A stretch of DNA of 64,000 nt from contig NZ_CP007501.1 in NCBI RefSeq assembly GCF_000973625.1, positions 682,001 through 746,000 on the forward strand. The letters run 5' to 3'. Under the pieces are notes generated by a model that saw only the letters and a program-made list of their open reading frames with translations, was not told the DNA's origin and searched no databases. The position numbers and the translations under genes are program-made. Each line of letters begins with the position of its first letter. Position 1 is the first letter of the stretch. This document shows, one piece after another, positions 33,572-42,294 of this stretch. This DNA is from Polynucleobacter duraquae. Its GTDB lineage: Bacteria > Pseudomonadota > Gammaproteobacteria > Burkholderiales > Burkholderiaceae.

Positions 33572-34072
33572 TTATCGATACTGAATGTCCAGGATTTCAA
33601 TCTCAGTTGGACCAGTTGGCGTCTGAATTTTGACGCAATCACCCAGTCGCGACTTGATTAAGGCTTTGGCTATGGGTGATACCCAGCTGACGTGACCTAG
33701 ATCTAAATTCACTTCATCGACGCCGACAATCGTAATGCTTGTTTTTTTGCCAGCATCGATGCCTTCCAAGTTCTCATAAGTCACAGTAGCCCCAAAAAAG
33801 ACCTGATCGGCATCTGCTTCACCCGATTTTCGGGCCTGGTTATCGACAACTACAGCAAGTTCAAGTCGCTGATTGAGAAAGCGAATCCGGCGATCTATCT
33901 CCCGAAGTCGTTTTTTTCCATAAATGTAGTCGCCATTCTCGGAGCGGTCGCCATTGGAGGCAGCCCAGTGAACAACCCTGACAACCTCTGGCCGATCAAG
34001 GTTTAGGAGCTGTAAAAGCTCACTCTTGATACGTTCGTGACCAGCAGGTGTGATGTAGTTCTTCTCTTCCAT
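33572..34072 (-). CDS. greB: Transcription elongation factor GreB
   Basis: 166 residues from ATG 34072 (MEEKNYITPAGHERIKSELLQLL). A longer open frame to 34168 exists, but its first 32 residues are the antisense translation of tRNA-Arg and must be excluded. The N-terminal coiled coil with acidic tip (WAASNGDRSENGDYIYGKKRLREIDRRI) and C-terminal FKBP-like domain (VTYENLEG, VSPIAKALIKSRLGD) are present. The longer tip with YGKKRLREID is GreB rather than GreA. It stimulates RNA cleavage in backtracked polymerase. Convergent with spoT, divergent from tRNA-Arg. Confidence 0.93.
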   Translation of the reverse strand: MEEKNYITPAGHERIKSELLQLLNLDRPEVVRVVHWAASNGDRSENGDYIYGKKRLREIDRRIRFLNQRLELAVVVDNQARKSGEADADQVFFGATVTYENLEGIDAGKKTSITIVGVDEVNLDLGHVSWVSPIAKALIKSRLGDCVKIQTPTGPTEIEILDIQYR

Positions 34073-34090
34073 GGCATAATTATGGCTGTT

Positions 34091-34167
34091 GCGGCTGTAG
34101 CTCAGCTGGATAGAGTACTTGGCTACGAACCAAGGGGTCGTGGGTTCAATTCCTGCCAGCCGCACCA
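34091..34167 (+). tRNA. tRNA-Arg (anticodon ACG)
   Basis: Acceptor GCGGCTG / CAGCCGC, encoded CCA, D arm AGCTCAGCTGGATAGAG, anticodon stem CTTGG/CCAAG around CTACGAA (anticodon ACG, A34 presumably edited to inosine), T arm GGTTCAATTCC. CATAAT at 34075-34080 is a plausible -10 box. Confidence 0.97.
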
Positions 34168-34175
34168 AGCCTTAC

Positions 34176-34206
34176 AGGGCCTAGTTGAAAAACTGGGCCC
34201 TTTTTC
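34176..34206 (+). terminator. Terminator after tRNA-Arg
   Basis: Eleven-base stem AGGGCCTAGTT / AACTGGGCCCT with one wobble, loop GAAA, then a T run, starting eight bases after the CCA. Confidence 0.88.
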
Positions 34207-34256
34207 TTTTTTAAGCATTTCAGAGTGATTACATATAGATCCCTTATAGTTTGCCT

Positions 34257-35429
34257 ATGAGCATTTCGGACCCTAACTCTTTAAATTCACTCACTCCAGT
34301 GGCAGTTTGGTCGCAAGTGGATGTAGCTCATGCTGAGGTCAGATTGAGTGGTGCAGTCAATGTGTATTCCTTGGCTGGAGTGTGGAGTGATGTTCGGAAA
34401 AAGCAAAATCAGTGGTTAGACCAAGGCAGTGCAAAGGCGCACTCACTGATTTTTGACGCATCGAAAGTCAGCTCTCTGGATGGATCGGCGTTTGCATTTT
34501 TGATTGATGTGCAAGAGGCGCAGAACAAAGCAGGGGGACAGTTTGATATTCAAGGTTTAGATCCTAAATATCAGCCGCTTTTACGTGAATTCGATCCGAT
34601 TAATAACTTATTCCCAGTAACTGATACAAAACAAAAAAGAAGTTTTGTCATCAGTACTGGTATGGCTGCGCAGAATTTGATAGATGATGCGCGCAGCTTA
34701 ATAACATTTACGGGTCATCTATCAGCAGATTTAGTATGGTCAATCCGAAATATTAGGCAAGTTCGCTGGGGTGACTTTGTGAACGCTGCTGTAGAGGCGG
34801 GCATCTCCGCATTACCTATTGTTGGTCTAGTTGCATTTTTGATTGGCGTCATTCTGTCCTTTCAGGCTGCGATTGGTATGCAGCAATTTGGCGCTGTCTC
34901 ATTCGTTGGACCACTCGCTGCGCTAGGTATTGTGAGGGAGATGGGGCCACTGATTACTGCGATCTTGCTTGCCGGCCGCTCATCGGCAGCATTTGCAGCC
35001 GAGATTGGTACGATGACCGTGAACAGTGAAGTTGATGCACTGGTCACTGGCGGCTTAAGTCCGATTCGCTTTCTAGTGGTACCAAGAGTGCTAGCTGGAA
35101 TATTAGTAGCGCCAATATTGACCCTGTTTGCCGATATCGTCAGCATTTTTTCTTCCATGCTGACAATGCAAATTTATGGCATTCCCTTTATTAATTTCTA
35201 CAACGGTATGTTAGCTGCTGTCGATGTTGAGGATGTACTCTCTGGCCTTGTTAAGGCCACTCTCTTCGGTGTAGTTATTTCTGCAATGGGTTGTTTACGG
35301 GGTATGCAAACTGGTACCGGTGCGGCAGCTGTAGGCATCTCCGCAACTCGAGCAGTGGTCAGCAGTATTGTCATGATTGTATTGGTAGACGGCATCTTTG
35401 CTTACATCTCTTACAGGACGGGTTTCTGA
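34257..35429 (+). CDS. mlaE: MlaE-family lipid ABC transporter permease with N-terminal STAS domain
   Basis: 390 residues from ATG 34257; a TTG at 34251 would add two residues. Residues about 20-125 resemble an MlaB-type STAS domain (HSLIFDASKVSSLDGSAFAFLIDVQEA), which in E. coli is a separate protein. From about 160 the permease begins: EAGISALPIVGLVAFLIGVILSFQAAIGMQQFGA, REMGPLITAILLAGRSSAAFAAEIGTM, NSEVDAL. It would move phospholipids across the inner membrane side of the cell envelope with the ATPase, MCE protein and lipoprotein encoded downstream. TATAGT (34245-34250) sits six bases before the ATG and there is no Shine-Dalgarno sequence. Confidence 0.9.
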   Translation: MSISDPNSLNSLTPVAVWSQVDVAHAEVRLSGAVNVYSLAGVWSDVRKKQNQWLDQGSAKAHSLIFDASKVSSLDGSAFAFLIDVQEAQNKAGGQFDIQGLDPKYQPLLREFDPINNLFPVTDTKQKRSFVISTGMAAQNLIDDARSLITFTGHLSADLVWSIRNIRQVRWGDFVNAAVEAGISALPIVGLVAFLIGVILSFQAAIGMQQFGAVSFVGPLAALGIVREMGPLITAILLAGRSSAAFAAEIGTMTVNSEVDALVTGGLSPIRFLVVPRVLAGILVAPILTLFADIVSIFSSMLTMQIYGIPFINFYNGMLAAVDVEDVLSGLVKATLFGVVISAMGCLRGMQTGTGAAAVGISATRAVVSSIVMIVLVDGIFAYISYRTGF

Positions 35430-36196
35430 TGGATGCACCAGGCAAAGCAATTGATGTGCAAAACCTCACTGTGGGTTATGGCTCAAAAGTGCTGTTACAG
35501 AACCTGAATTTCTCCGTTGAGAGCGGTGAGATCTTTGTAATTTTAGGTGGATCAGGTTGCGGTAAATCGAGCCTCTTAAAGAATTTATTCGGACTATATC
35601 AACCGCTTGCTGGAGATGTGCTGGTAGAGGGTCAAAATATCACTAGCGCTCAAGGTGCTGAGCGCCAAAAAATTATGACGAGCTTTGGGGTGATGTATCA
35701 GCAGGGCGCTTTATTCGGTTCCATGAACTTGCTGGATAACGTGACACTCTTTATGGAGGAGTACACCCAGCTCACTAGAGATCAGATGAACTTATTGGCG
35801 AGGTGCAAGCTGGATTTGGTAGGCTTACTTCCATATGAAGCGTATATGCCTAGCGAGATTAGCGGTGGCATGCAAAAGCGGGCTGCGATTGCGCGTGCGA
35901 TGGCTTTAGATCCTAAAATACTTTTTTTAGATGAGCCTTCAGCGGGCCTTGATCCGATTACGTCGGCTGATCTTGATAGCACCATACTAGATCTCTCAAA
36001 AAACTTAGGATTTACTTTTGTGATCGTCTCTCATGAGCTGGCAAGTATTTATTCTATTGCCGACAAAGTCATCATGTTGGATAAGGATGCCAAAGGCATT
36101 ATTGCCGAGGGTGATCCAAAGGTATTAAGGGACAGCAGTAAAGACCCTCGAGTACATCAATTTTTTAATCGCATCATGAGCAAGGACGCAGCATGA
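35429..36196 (+). CDS. mlaF: Mla-type ABC transporter ATP-binding protein
   Basis: 255 residues from ATG 35429, overlapping the permease stop codon (TGATG); a longer open frame upstream lies over the permease and is not used. Walker A GGSGCGKSSLLKNLFG, signature SGGMQKRAAIARAMALDP, Walker B ILFLDEPSAGLDP, and switch SHELASIYSIADKVIML are intact. GGACG eight bases upstream serves as ribosome site. Energises the MlaE permease. Confidence 0.94.
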   Translation: MDAPGKAIDVQNLTVGYGSKVLLQNLNFSVESGEIFVILGGSGCGKSSLLKNLFGLYQPLAGDVLVEGQNITSAQGAERQKIMTSFGVMYQQGALFGSMNLLDNVTLFMEEYTQLTRDQMNLLARCKLDLVGLLPYEAYMPSEISGGMQKRAAIARAMALDPKILFLDEPSAGLDPITSADLDSTILDLSKNLGFTFVIVSHELASIYSIADKVIMLDKDAKGIIAEGDPKVLRDSSKDPRVHQFFNRIMSKDAA

Positions 36197-37107
36197 GTAA
36201 TCACTCCAACCCGAATTACTTCCGTTTGGGAATTTTTGTTCTTGCGGCAATCGGTGCATTACTCACCATCATCTTGATCTTTGGCTCAGGACAATTTTTT
36301 AAAAAATCATTCATGGTGGAAACTTATGTCAAGCAATCAGTGACCGGTTTGGATGCTGGAGCTGCGGTACGCTTTCGAGGTGTCAAGATTGGGCAGGTGA
36401 CATTGATTGCTTTATCGGGTGACTTGTATGAGAAAGAGGTCCCGATGGCTCAGAAGCAAGAGTATGTTGTTGTGAGAATGCAAATCTATGGTGATGCTAT
36501 TGAGAAAAATCACCTAGAAACATTTATTAAAGATAACTTACGTGCGCGTATACGATCGATGGGTATTACTGGCGTTAATTATGTTGAGTTAGATTTCTAT
36601 TCAGGTGCTGCTCAATACTCTCAGTTGTCTTATCCCTGGACACCGGAGTATGCAGTTGTGCCATCTATGCCCAACCAGGCAGATGAAATCATCTCAGGTA
36701 TTCAAAAGATGATTAGTTCTCTAAACGGTCTAGACATTGAGGGGACTCAGAAGAAGTTTGATGCCTTGCTGGGCAATCTCAATAAATTGATGGCTGGAGA
36801 CGGTAAAAATAATTCGGGCCTGATCAATTCGGTTCAAGATCTCAATGTGTTGTTGGATCGAATTGCTAAAGTCACCGATAAAGATCAGCTCAATATTCTG
36901 ATGCGTGAATTAGTTGCCACCATGGTTTCTTTGCGTCAAACCGTCACTAGTGTGCAGGGTGATACCACTGTAACCTTAGAGAATCTTCGTCAGGCCAGCG
37001 AACAGTTAAATGAATTTACCCGTGTCGTAAGTCAATCTCCAGCTACTCTGATTTGGGGTGAGCCACCTGCACGTATTACGCCTCCAATGAATGGAGTTCA
37101 AAAATGA
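36193..37107 (+). CDS. mlaD: MlaD/MCE family protein
   Basis: 304 residues. One N-terminal membrane segment (RLGIFVLAAIGALLTIILIFG) anchors it in the inner membrane, followed by the MCE domain with VTGLDAGAAVRFRGVKIGQV and IRSMGITGVNYVELD, and a helical C-terminal tail. MCE proteins form hexameric tunnels that carry phospholipids through the periplasm. The start overlaps the ATPase stop by four bases. It is longer than E. coli MlaD (about 183 residues), closer to PqiB/YebT-like single-MCE proteins seen with an auxiliary lipoprotein. Confidence 0.9.
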   Translation: MSNHSNPNYFRLGIFVLAAIGALLTIILIFGSGQFFKKSFMVETYVKQSVTGLDAGAAVRFRGVKIGQVTLIALSGDLYEKEVPMAQKQEYVVVRMQIYGDAIEKNHLETFIKDNLRARIRSMGITGVNYVELDFYSGAAQYSQLSYPWTPEYAVVPSMPNQADEIISGIQKMISSLNGLDIEGTQKKFDALLGNLNKLMAGDGKNNSGLINSVQDLNVLLDRIAKVTDKDQLNILMRELVATMVSLRQTVTSVQGDTTVTLENLRQASEQLNEFTRVVSQSPATLIWGEPPARITPPMNGVQK

Positions 37108-37760
37108 AAATTCAGATGACCAATAACTTTCGTTTCATTCAGTTTGTCGCCTTGGTATTTATAGTGACTGTATTAAGCGCATGTTCATTACCAAAAAGAC
37201 CGGCATTAGAGGCCGGCACTTGGATGGTTGCACCAGAGCGTACTGGCACCCCTTACAAGCCGCGCAGTGATTTATGGCTCAAGATGGGTTCAGCATCAAC
37301 AACGCCACCTTTTGATGGCAAGTCTTTGGTTTATCGCTTAGGCGATCAGCGCTATGAAAAGGATTTTTATAATACGTACTCCGCCTTACCAAATGAGATG
37401 ATCGGTAATGCGACACGTCAGTGGTTGAATAATGCACAGATCTTCTCTATGACCGTAGGTCAGGGTAATAGCTTCTTTCCGTACTACATCTTGCAGACAT
37501 CTATAGAAGAGTTTTACGGTGATTACCGAGTTCGTCCAGAGGCTGTTATAACGATAGAATTTTTCCTTACTGCAACCGATCCTCAAAAGCGGAATCCAGT
37601 GATTGGAAAAAACCGCTATACCAAGAGAGTTGCACTCAAAGACAACACTCCTCAGGCATTGGTGCAGGGCCAGCAGGAAGCTTTGGCGCAAATTTTGAAA
37701 GAGTACGAAGTGGTACTTTATAAGTATGCAGGCAATCTGCCTCCACCTTTAGGGCAGTAG
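37104..37760 (+). CDS. ABC transporter auxiliary lipoprotein (PqiC-like)
   Basis: 218 residues. The signal peptide ends in lipobox LSAC (Cys about 27), so the mature part is lipid-anchored. The domain (FYNTYSALPNEMIGNATRQWLNNAQIF, then beta-strands and KNRYTKRVALKDNTPQALVQGQQEALAQILKEYEVVL) fits the ABC-type transport auxiliary component family that accompanies MCE transporters, such as PqiC. It overlaps mlaD by four bases and ends the transporter operon. Likely role is bridging the MCE tunnel to the outer membrane; this is inference from the family. Confidence 0.85.
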   Translation: MKIQMTNNFRFIQFVALVFIVTVLSACSLPKRPALEAGTWMVAPERTGTPYKPRSDLWLKMGSASTTPPFDGKSLVYRLGDQRYEKDFYNTYSALPNEMIGNATRQWLNNAQIFSMTVGQGNSFFPYYILQTSIEEFYGDYRVRPEAVITIEFFLTATDPQKRNPVIGKNRYTKRVALKDNTPQALVQGQQEALAQILKEYEVVLYKYAGNLPPPLGQ

Positions 37761-37802
37761 GCATTCTAGAATTACAGTGTAAATAACAATATTGGAGAAA
37801 AC

Positions 37803-38588
37803 ATGGATTTAGGACTCAAAGGTAAAGTTGCTTTAGTGATGGCATCAAGCCGAGGTTTAGGTCAGGCGATGGCTGTTTCCTTGGCACGTGAGGGCGTCAA
37901 GGTAGCCGTGACTGGCCGCAATCCCGAGGGATTAAAAAAATCAGTTGAAATGATTGAAGCCGCCGGTGGAACAGCTTTAGCTCTGAGCTGGGATCTTTCT
38001 GATTCGTCTTTGATCGATAGCTTGGTTAGTAAGGTGGAAAAAGAGCTGGGTCCGATTGATATCTTGATAAACAATACTGGCGGACCTCCTCCGACATTAG
38101 CACTAGGGCAAGATCCCGCTTTATGGCAAAAGAGTTTTAATGACATGGTTCTGTCACTCATCAGCATCACCGATCGAGTTCTACCAGGAATGCGTCAACG
38201 TCAATGGGGTCGCATTATTACGAGCACCACTTCAGGTGCGATTGCCCCCATTAAAAATCTTGCAATCTCCAACACCTTGCGTGCGGCATTGCTGGCTTGG
38301 TCTAAAACTTTGGCAGCAGAAGTAGCGGCCGATGGCATTACCGTAAATGTGATCATGCCGGGTCGTGTGGCAACAGATCGTTTGCGTCAGCTAGATGAAG
38401 CACGTGCCCAACGTGAAAATATGAGTTACGAATCCGTGGTCAAAGCTAGTCAAAGTCAGATCCCGATGGGTCGTTATGGTGATCCTCAAGAGTATGGAGA
38501 TGCTGCGGCATTTCTGGCTAGTCGCAATGCTTCCTATATTACTGGCTCAGTGATTCGTGTGGATGGCGGCCAGATTCAGGCAATCTAA
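37803..38588 (+). CDS. Short-chain dehydrogenase/reductase family protein, atypical active site
   Basis: 261 residues. The Rossmann N-terminus GKVALVMASSRGLGQAMA keeps a GxxxGxG-like motif (ASSRGLG), and NNTGGPPP replaces the usual NNAG. The catalytic Ser region is STTSGAIAPIKNLAISNTLRAAL: where classical enzymes have YxxxK, this protein has SNTLR. This is the BKR-like SDR subgroup known to lack the standard tetrad. NADPH binding is likely but reductase activity of the classical type is doubtful. GGAG lies 6-7 bases before the ATG. The large permease gene follows after four bases. Confidence 0.85.
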   Translation: MDLGLKGKVALVMASSRGLGQAMAVSLAREGVKVAVTGRNPEGLKKSVEMIEAAGGTALALSWDLSDSSLIDSLVSKVEKELGPIDILINNTGGPPPTLALGQDPALWQKSFNDMVLSLISITDRVLPGMRQRQWGRIITSTTSGAIAPIKNLAISNTLRAALLAWSKTLAAEVAADGITVNVIMPGRVATDRLRQLDEARAQRENMSYESVVKASQSQIPMGRYGDPQEYGDAAAFLASRNASYITGSVIRVDGGQIQAI

Positions 38589-38592
38589 ATCA

Positions 38593-41070
38593 GTGCTAAC
38601 AACTTTTTTACGGGCTATTCAGCGAGATCTTCGATCTAGTGAGTTAGTAGCGCTATTGGTCGCGCTGACGCTCTCTGTAGCTGCTTTATCCAGCGTGAGT
38701 TTTTTAGCCGACCGCATGCAGCGAGCTTTTCAGTTTGATGCACGCCAGCTTCTTGCTGCCGATTTACTGCTTGTTTCTGATCAACCCCTGCCTGAGCGCT
38801 TCATTCAGGAGGCTCGGGGTCGACTGTTGAGTACAGCGCAAACGATTATCTTTCCGAGTATGGCTACGGTAGGGGCGCAAAGTAAGTTAGCTTCCCTTAA
38901 GGCTGTGAGCTCTACCTATCCCTTGCGCGGTAACTTGCAAGCATCACCTCCTTCGGCGAGTACAACACCACCAGTGGGTTCAGTTTGGGTGGATCCCGCA
39001 ATGCTCAGTACGCTAAAGGCAAAAGTTGGCGATAAGATGCTATTGGGTGACAAGACCTTCCTCATTAGCGGTATTTTGGAGCGCGAGCTCGATCGAGGTG
39101 CCGGCTTTATGAACTTCGCACCACGCGTCATGATGTCACTTGACGATTTACCCGCCACCGGCCTCATTGGTCTGGGTAGTCGCGTGACTTATCGACTACT
39201 TCTATCCGGTAATGATTCAGCTATTACTGATTATGAGCAGTGGGCAACACGATCGATTGCATCCGAAAGTCTCAGGGGATTGCGTATTGAGACCCTGGAA
39301 AATGCCCAGCCTGTCATGCGCAAAACTCTCGAGCGGGCAGAACGCTTTTTAGCCTTAGTTGCCTTGCTGACAGCAATGGTAGCTGCAGTAGCGATTGCTT
39401 TGTCAGCGCGTCGTTATGTCTTAAAGCAGGCTGATGTTTGTGCTGTCATGAAATGCCTTGGCGCGAGCCAAAAGACGATTCTATTAAACCAAATCAAGAT
39501 ACTGGGTGCACTGTGTATATCGGCTGCTGTGATGGGTGCTGCGATTGCTTATGGTGTTCAAGAGATATTGATTGGGATCTTGGGTAATTTGATATTTGCC
39601 AATTTACCCGCGCTCTCACTTTGGCCCTTGGTCTGGAGTATTTTGTTTTCTTCCTGCCTATTGATCGGTTTTGCAGGGCCGCCCTTATTTAGTTTGGTCA
39701 TGATTTCACCGGTGCGACTGATTCGCAAAGAGTTGGGTTCAGTGAACATCAAAGTTTTGTGGGTCGCACTCTTTGGGTTAAGTACTTGCCTAGTTTTGAT
39801 TGCGCTGGCAGCTCAAGATTGGAAGCTGGCGTCTTGGGTTGCCGCAAGCTTTGGTTTGGCCGTTGTGCTTTTTGCTGTAATTTCTTGGGCGTGCCTAGGT
39901 TTACTGAAGCTCCTTTTTTCAAGGTTGAGCAATCATCACTTCGCACTTCGCTTTGCACTAACGGCACAAGCACGGCGCTCTGGTTTTGCAGTGATGCAAA
40001 TTACGGCGCTGGGGATTGCTTTGATGGCTTTATTACTCATCCTGTTGCTCCGACAGGATTTATTGGCTACCTGGCAGGGCAATATTCCAGTCGATGCACC
40101 CAATCGCTTCATGATCAATGTTCAGGATGATCAAAAGTCTAGTATCACTCGCTCACTACTGGATGCGGGCGTAGCAAAGCCGAGCTTTAGCCCCATGGTT
40201 CGTGCACGCTTAGTTGAAGTTAATGGAAAGACTATTGGACCCAATGACTATATCGATGAAAATGCACGCCGCTTAGTTGATCGAGAATTTAATCTCTCAT
40301 ACACCGAGCAGTTGCCTGAGGGCAATCGAATTACTTCTGGAAAGTGGCTTGAAGGTAGCACCCCGCAAGTTTCTTTAGAAGCGGGGATTGCGAAGACTTT
40401 GAAGTTAAAGCTTGGCGATCAAATGACCTTTGAGCTTGCCGGTGAAAAAGTCACTACGCCAATTACCTCTTTGCGTAAATTGGATTGGAGTTCGATGAAG
40501 GTAAATTTCTTTGTCATCATGCCACCTGCAATGCTCGCAGAGATGCCCCAGTCTTGGATTACCTCGTATTATCAAAGCAATGCAATTGAAGGTTTAGATT
40601 TTCAGCTTGCACAGGCCTATCCCAATCTCACCATCGTGGATGTGGGGACATCGCTAAAACAAATTCAGGATGTACTGGATCGACTAGCTTCTGTATTAGG
40701 TCTCTTATTCGCTTTCACAATTGCGGCAGCGATTTTGGTTTTAGTGGCTGCGATAGCAGCAACACAAGATGAGCGTTTCAGAAGTGCAGCCTTGTTAAAA
40801 GCGGTAGGTGCGTCGCGTCATTTACTAGGGAAGATTGCATTAGCCGAACTCTTGATTATTGGAGCACTTTCAGGAGCTCTTGCTGGACTCGCTGCCGCAA
40901 TTGCAGCATGGGCACTGGGTCGATTTGTATTGGAGATTGAGTTCAATGCATTTGCGCAGTCTTTAGCAATGGGTATCGGCTTTGGGGTAACCGCTTGCTT
41001 GCTAGCAGGTTATCGCTTTCAGAGAAGAATTCAAACCGCTACTGCAATGGAATGTTTGCGTGAGGTCTGA
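38593..41070 (+). CDS. Large FtsX-type ABC transporter permease (YbbP-like)
   Basis: 825 residues from GTG 38593, the first start after the SDR stop codon; an open frame from 38557 would overlap the SDR gene. The N-terminal membrane segment (VALLVALTLSVAALSSVSFLADRM) leads to a periplasmic domain, then FtsX-type core helices around 255-330 (AERFLALVALLTAMVAAVAIALSARRYVL, CAVMKCLGASQKTILLNQ), a second periplasmic domain and a second core (DERFRSAALLKAVGASRHLLGKIALAELLIIGALSG). This duplicated layout is that of YbbP, partner of the ATPase YbbA. No ATPase gene is adjacent, so the partner must be elsewhere. Substrate unknown. Confidence 0.87.
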   Translation: MLTTFLRAIQRDLRSSELVALLVALTLSVAALSSVSFLADRMQRAFQFDARQLLAADLLLVSDQPLPERFIQEARGRLLSTAQTIIFPSMATVGAQSKLASLKAVSSTYPLRGNLQASPPSASTTPPVGSVWVDPAMLSTLKAKVGDKMLLGDKTFLISGILERELDRGAGFMNFAPRVMMSLDDLPATGLIGLGSRVTYRLLLSGNDSAITDYEQWATRSIASESLRGLRIETLENAQPVMRKTLERAERFLALVALLTAMVAAVAIALSARRYVLKQADVCAVMKCLGASQKTILLNQIKILGALCISAAVMGAAIAYGVQEILIGILGNLIFANLPALSLWPLVWSILFSSCLLIGFAGPPLFSLVMISPVRLIRKELGSVNIKVLWVALFGLSTCLVLIALAAQDWKLASWVAASFGLAVVLFAVISWACLGLLKLLFSRLSNHHFALRFALTAQARRSGFAVMQITALGIALMALLLILLLRQDLLATWQGNIPVDAPNRFMINVQDDQKSSITRSLLDAGVAKPSFSPMVRARLVEVNGKTIGPNDYIDENARRLVDREFNLSYTEQLPEGNRITSGKWLEGSTPQVSLEAGIAKTLKLKLGDQMTFELAGEKVTTPITSLRKLDWSSMKVNFFVIMPPAMLAEMPQSWITSYYQSNAIEGLDFQLAQAYPNLTIVDVGTSLKQIQDVLDRLASVLGLLFAFTIAAAILVLVAAIAATQDERFRSAALLKAVGASRHLLGKIALAELLIIGALSGALAGLAAAIAAWALGRFVLEIEFNAFAQSLAMGIGFGVTACLLAGYRFQRRIQTATAMECLREV

Positions 41071-41093
41071 CTCGACTGCGAGTCTAGATGCGC

Positions 41094-41633
41094 TTAATTT
41101 AGCGTAACTAAGTTCTTCGGTAACTCTACTAAACGCGTTCTACTGAAACGGTCTGGCAGGCTTTGACGTAGCAAAGGATTAACGCGATCCAAGTAAATGC
41201 TCAGTGGCCACAGAAATAAAGCGACCGCAAATAGCATCTCAATAATCTGCCATCTCTGGAGTTCAAACAGCCACTGCAAAATCACGCAAGGTAGTAGCCA
41301 CAAGGATCCATAAAAATAACGCCAAATCGCTTGTCTGCGAGTCAGATTGTGTCCGCCTGGACCAATCATGCGTACTCGCCAAGTTTGCATTGCTAAGGTC
41401 TGTCCCGACTTGGTCCAATACCAAATAAAGTAAACGCCTAGGACGGCGTAGAGATAGAGAAAGGTGAGCCAACTTGGTAGAGATACACCAAACAGAACGC
41501 CCAATCCCAAATTGGGAAGTAGGAAGGTAAGAGCGATGACGCCTAATAAAACCAATTGCTCATACAGAATGCAAGAGACCCGTCGCCAAAACTGCGGGGC
41601 AGGGAGTAGGTCTAATTCAGCGGGACTGATCAC
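41094..41633 (-). CDS. RDD family membrane protein
   Basis: 179 residues from a GTG start three bases after the DUF3106 stop. The RDD hallmark is RRVSCILYEQLVLLGVIAL in the first helix (Arg, with the Asp positions changed to Tyr/Glu), then a second pair of helices and GQTLAMQTWRVRMIGPGGHNLTRRQAIWRY. Four membrane segments. Function of the family is poorly defined. Last gene of the sigma factor operon. Confidence 0.83.
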   Translation of the reverse strand: MISPAELDLLPAPQFWRRVSCILYEQLVLLGVIALTFLLPNLGLGVLFGVSLPSWLTFLYLYAVLGVYFIWYWTKSGQTLAMQTWRVRMIGPGGHNLTRRQAIWRYFYGSLWLLPCVILQWLFELQRWQIIEMLFAVALFLWPLSIYLDRVNPLLRQSLPDRFSRTRLVELPKNLVTLN

Positions 41634-41636
41634 GGA

Positions 41637-42269
41637 CTAGGGGTTGCTTGAGCCGCTATCGGGGCTGCTGTTTGTTACAGGAGACTCTGCAGCAGGAATA
41701 CTAGCAGTTGCTGGAGGCGGTGCTAAGTTCGATTGTTGTTTAATCGGATGCTGTTGCAAGGTAGGCGCATTCATAGCCGTCGGCTTTTTCTTATTCACCT
41801 CTGCTTGGGCTAGTTTCTTCTTTTGCTCATCACTCAGCTTTTGATACGCACTCCAAGCCTCAGCTTTTTTCTCGGCTGGGAACTTAAGACTGCTTAAATA
41901 GTTTTCACGAGCGAGGCGGCGGTCTTTTTGAGAGAGCTTAGACCAGCCCGTCATACGGGACTGCAGTCGTTGTTGATCAGCCTCACTCATCTTGGGATAG
42001 AGATTCGCGACTTGAATCCATTTTTTACGACTGTCTGGGAGCATGTAGTCCCAGTCATCTTCCAGCGGGGCTAGGATTTTTTGCTGTCCAGGCTTAAGAC
42101 TCTCCCAAGTGCCATCCGGTTTTTTCTCTGGGGTGGCGCTGGTTTTTCCAGGGGCAGTTGCCGATGTTTGGGCAAATAGGTCGGAACTTTGCACCGTTCC
42201 TAGGGCGCCAATCACCAACATCATGCTGATGCTGAGTGAGGTGCTCAAGGACCATCGATTTTTTAGCAT
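41637..42269 (-). CDS. DUF3106 domain protein, exported
   Basis: 210 residues with a signal peptide (SLSTSLSISMMLVIGALGTVQSSDLFA). Central segment WESLKPGQQKILAPLEDDWDYMLPDSRKKWIQVANLYPKMSEADQQRLQSRMTGWSKLSQKDRRLAREN repeats a 'W-x-x-L/M-...-R/K-K/R' theme typical of DUF3106, rich in Trp and basic residues. The C-terminal third is a low-complexity Pro/Ser/Asn tail. In Burkholderiales it commonly follows a sigma factor and DUF3619 gene, as here; a periplasmic role in envelope response is only a guess. Confidence 0.83.
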   Translation of the reverse strand: MLKNRWSLSTSLSISMMLVIGALGTVQSSDLFAQTSATAPGKTSATPEKKPDGTWESLKPGQQKILAPLEDDWDYMLPDSRKKWIQVANLYPKMSEADQQRLQSRMTGWSKLSQKDRRLARENYLSSLKFPAEKKAEAWSAYQKLSDEQKKKLAQAEVNKKKPTAMNAPTLQQHPIKQQSNLAPPPATASIPAAESPVTNSSPDSGSSNP

Positions 42270-42294
42270 GCGCTAACCGAGCTTCTTATGTCAC

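Noticed and set aside
34073..34168. N-terminal extension of greB by 32 residues
   Set aside because: The extension is the antisense translation of tRNA-Arg (34091-34167). The ATG at 34072 gives the normal GreB N-terminus.
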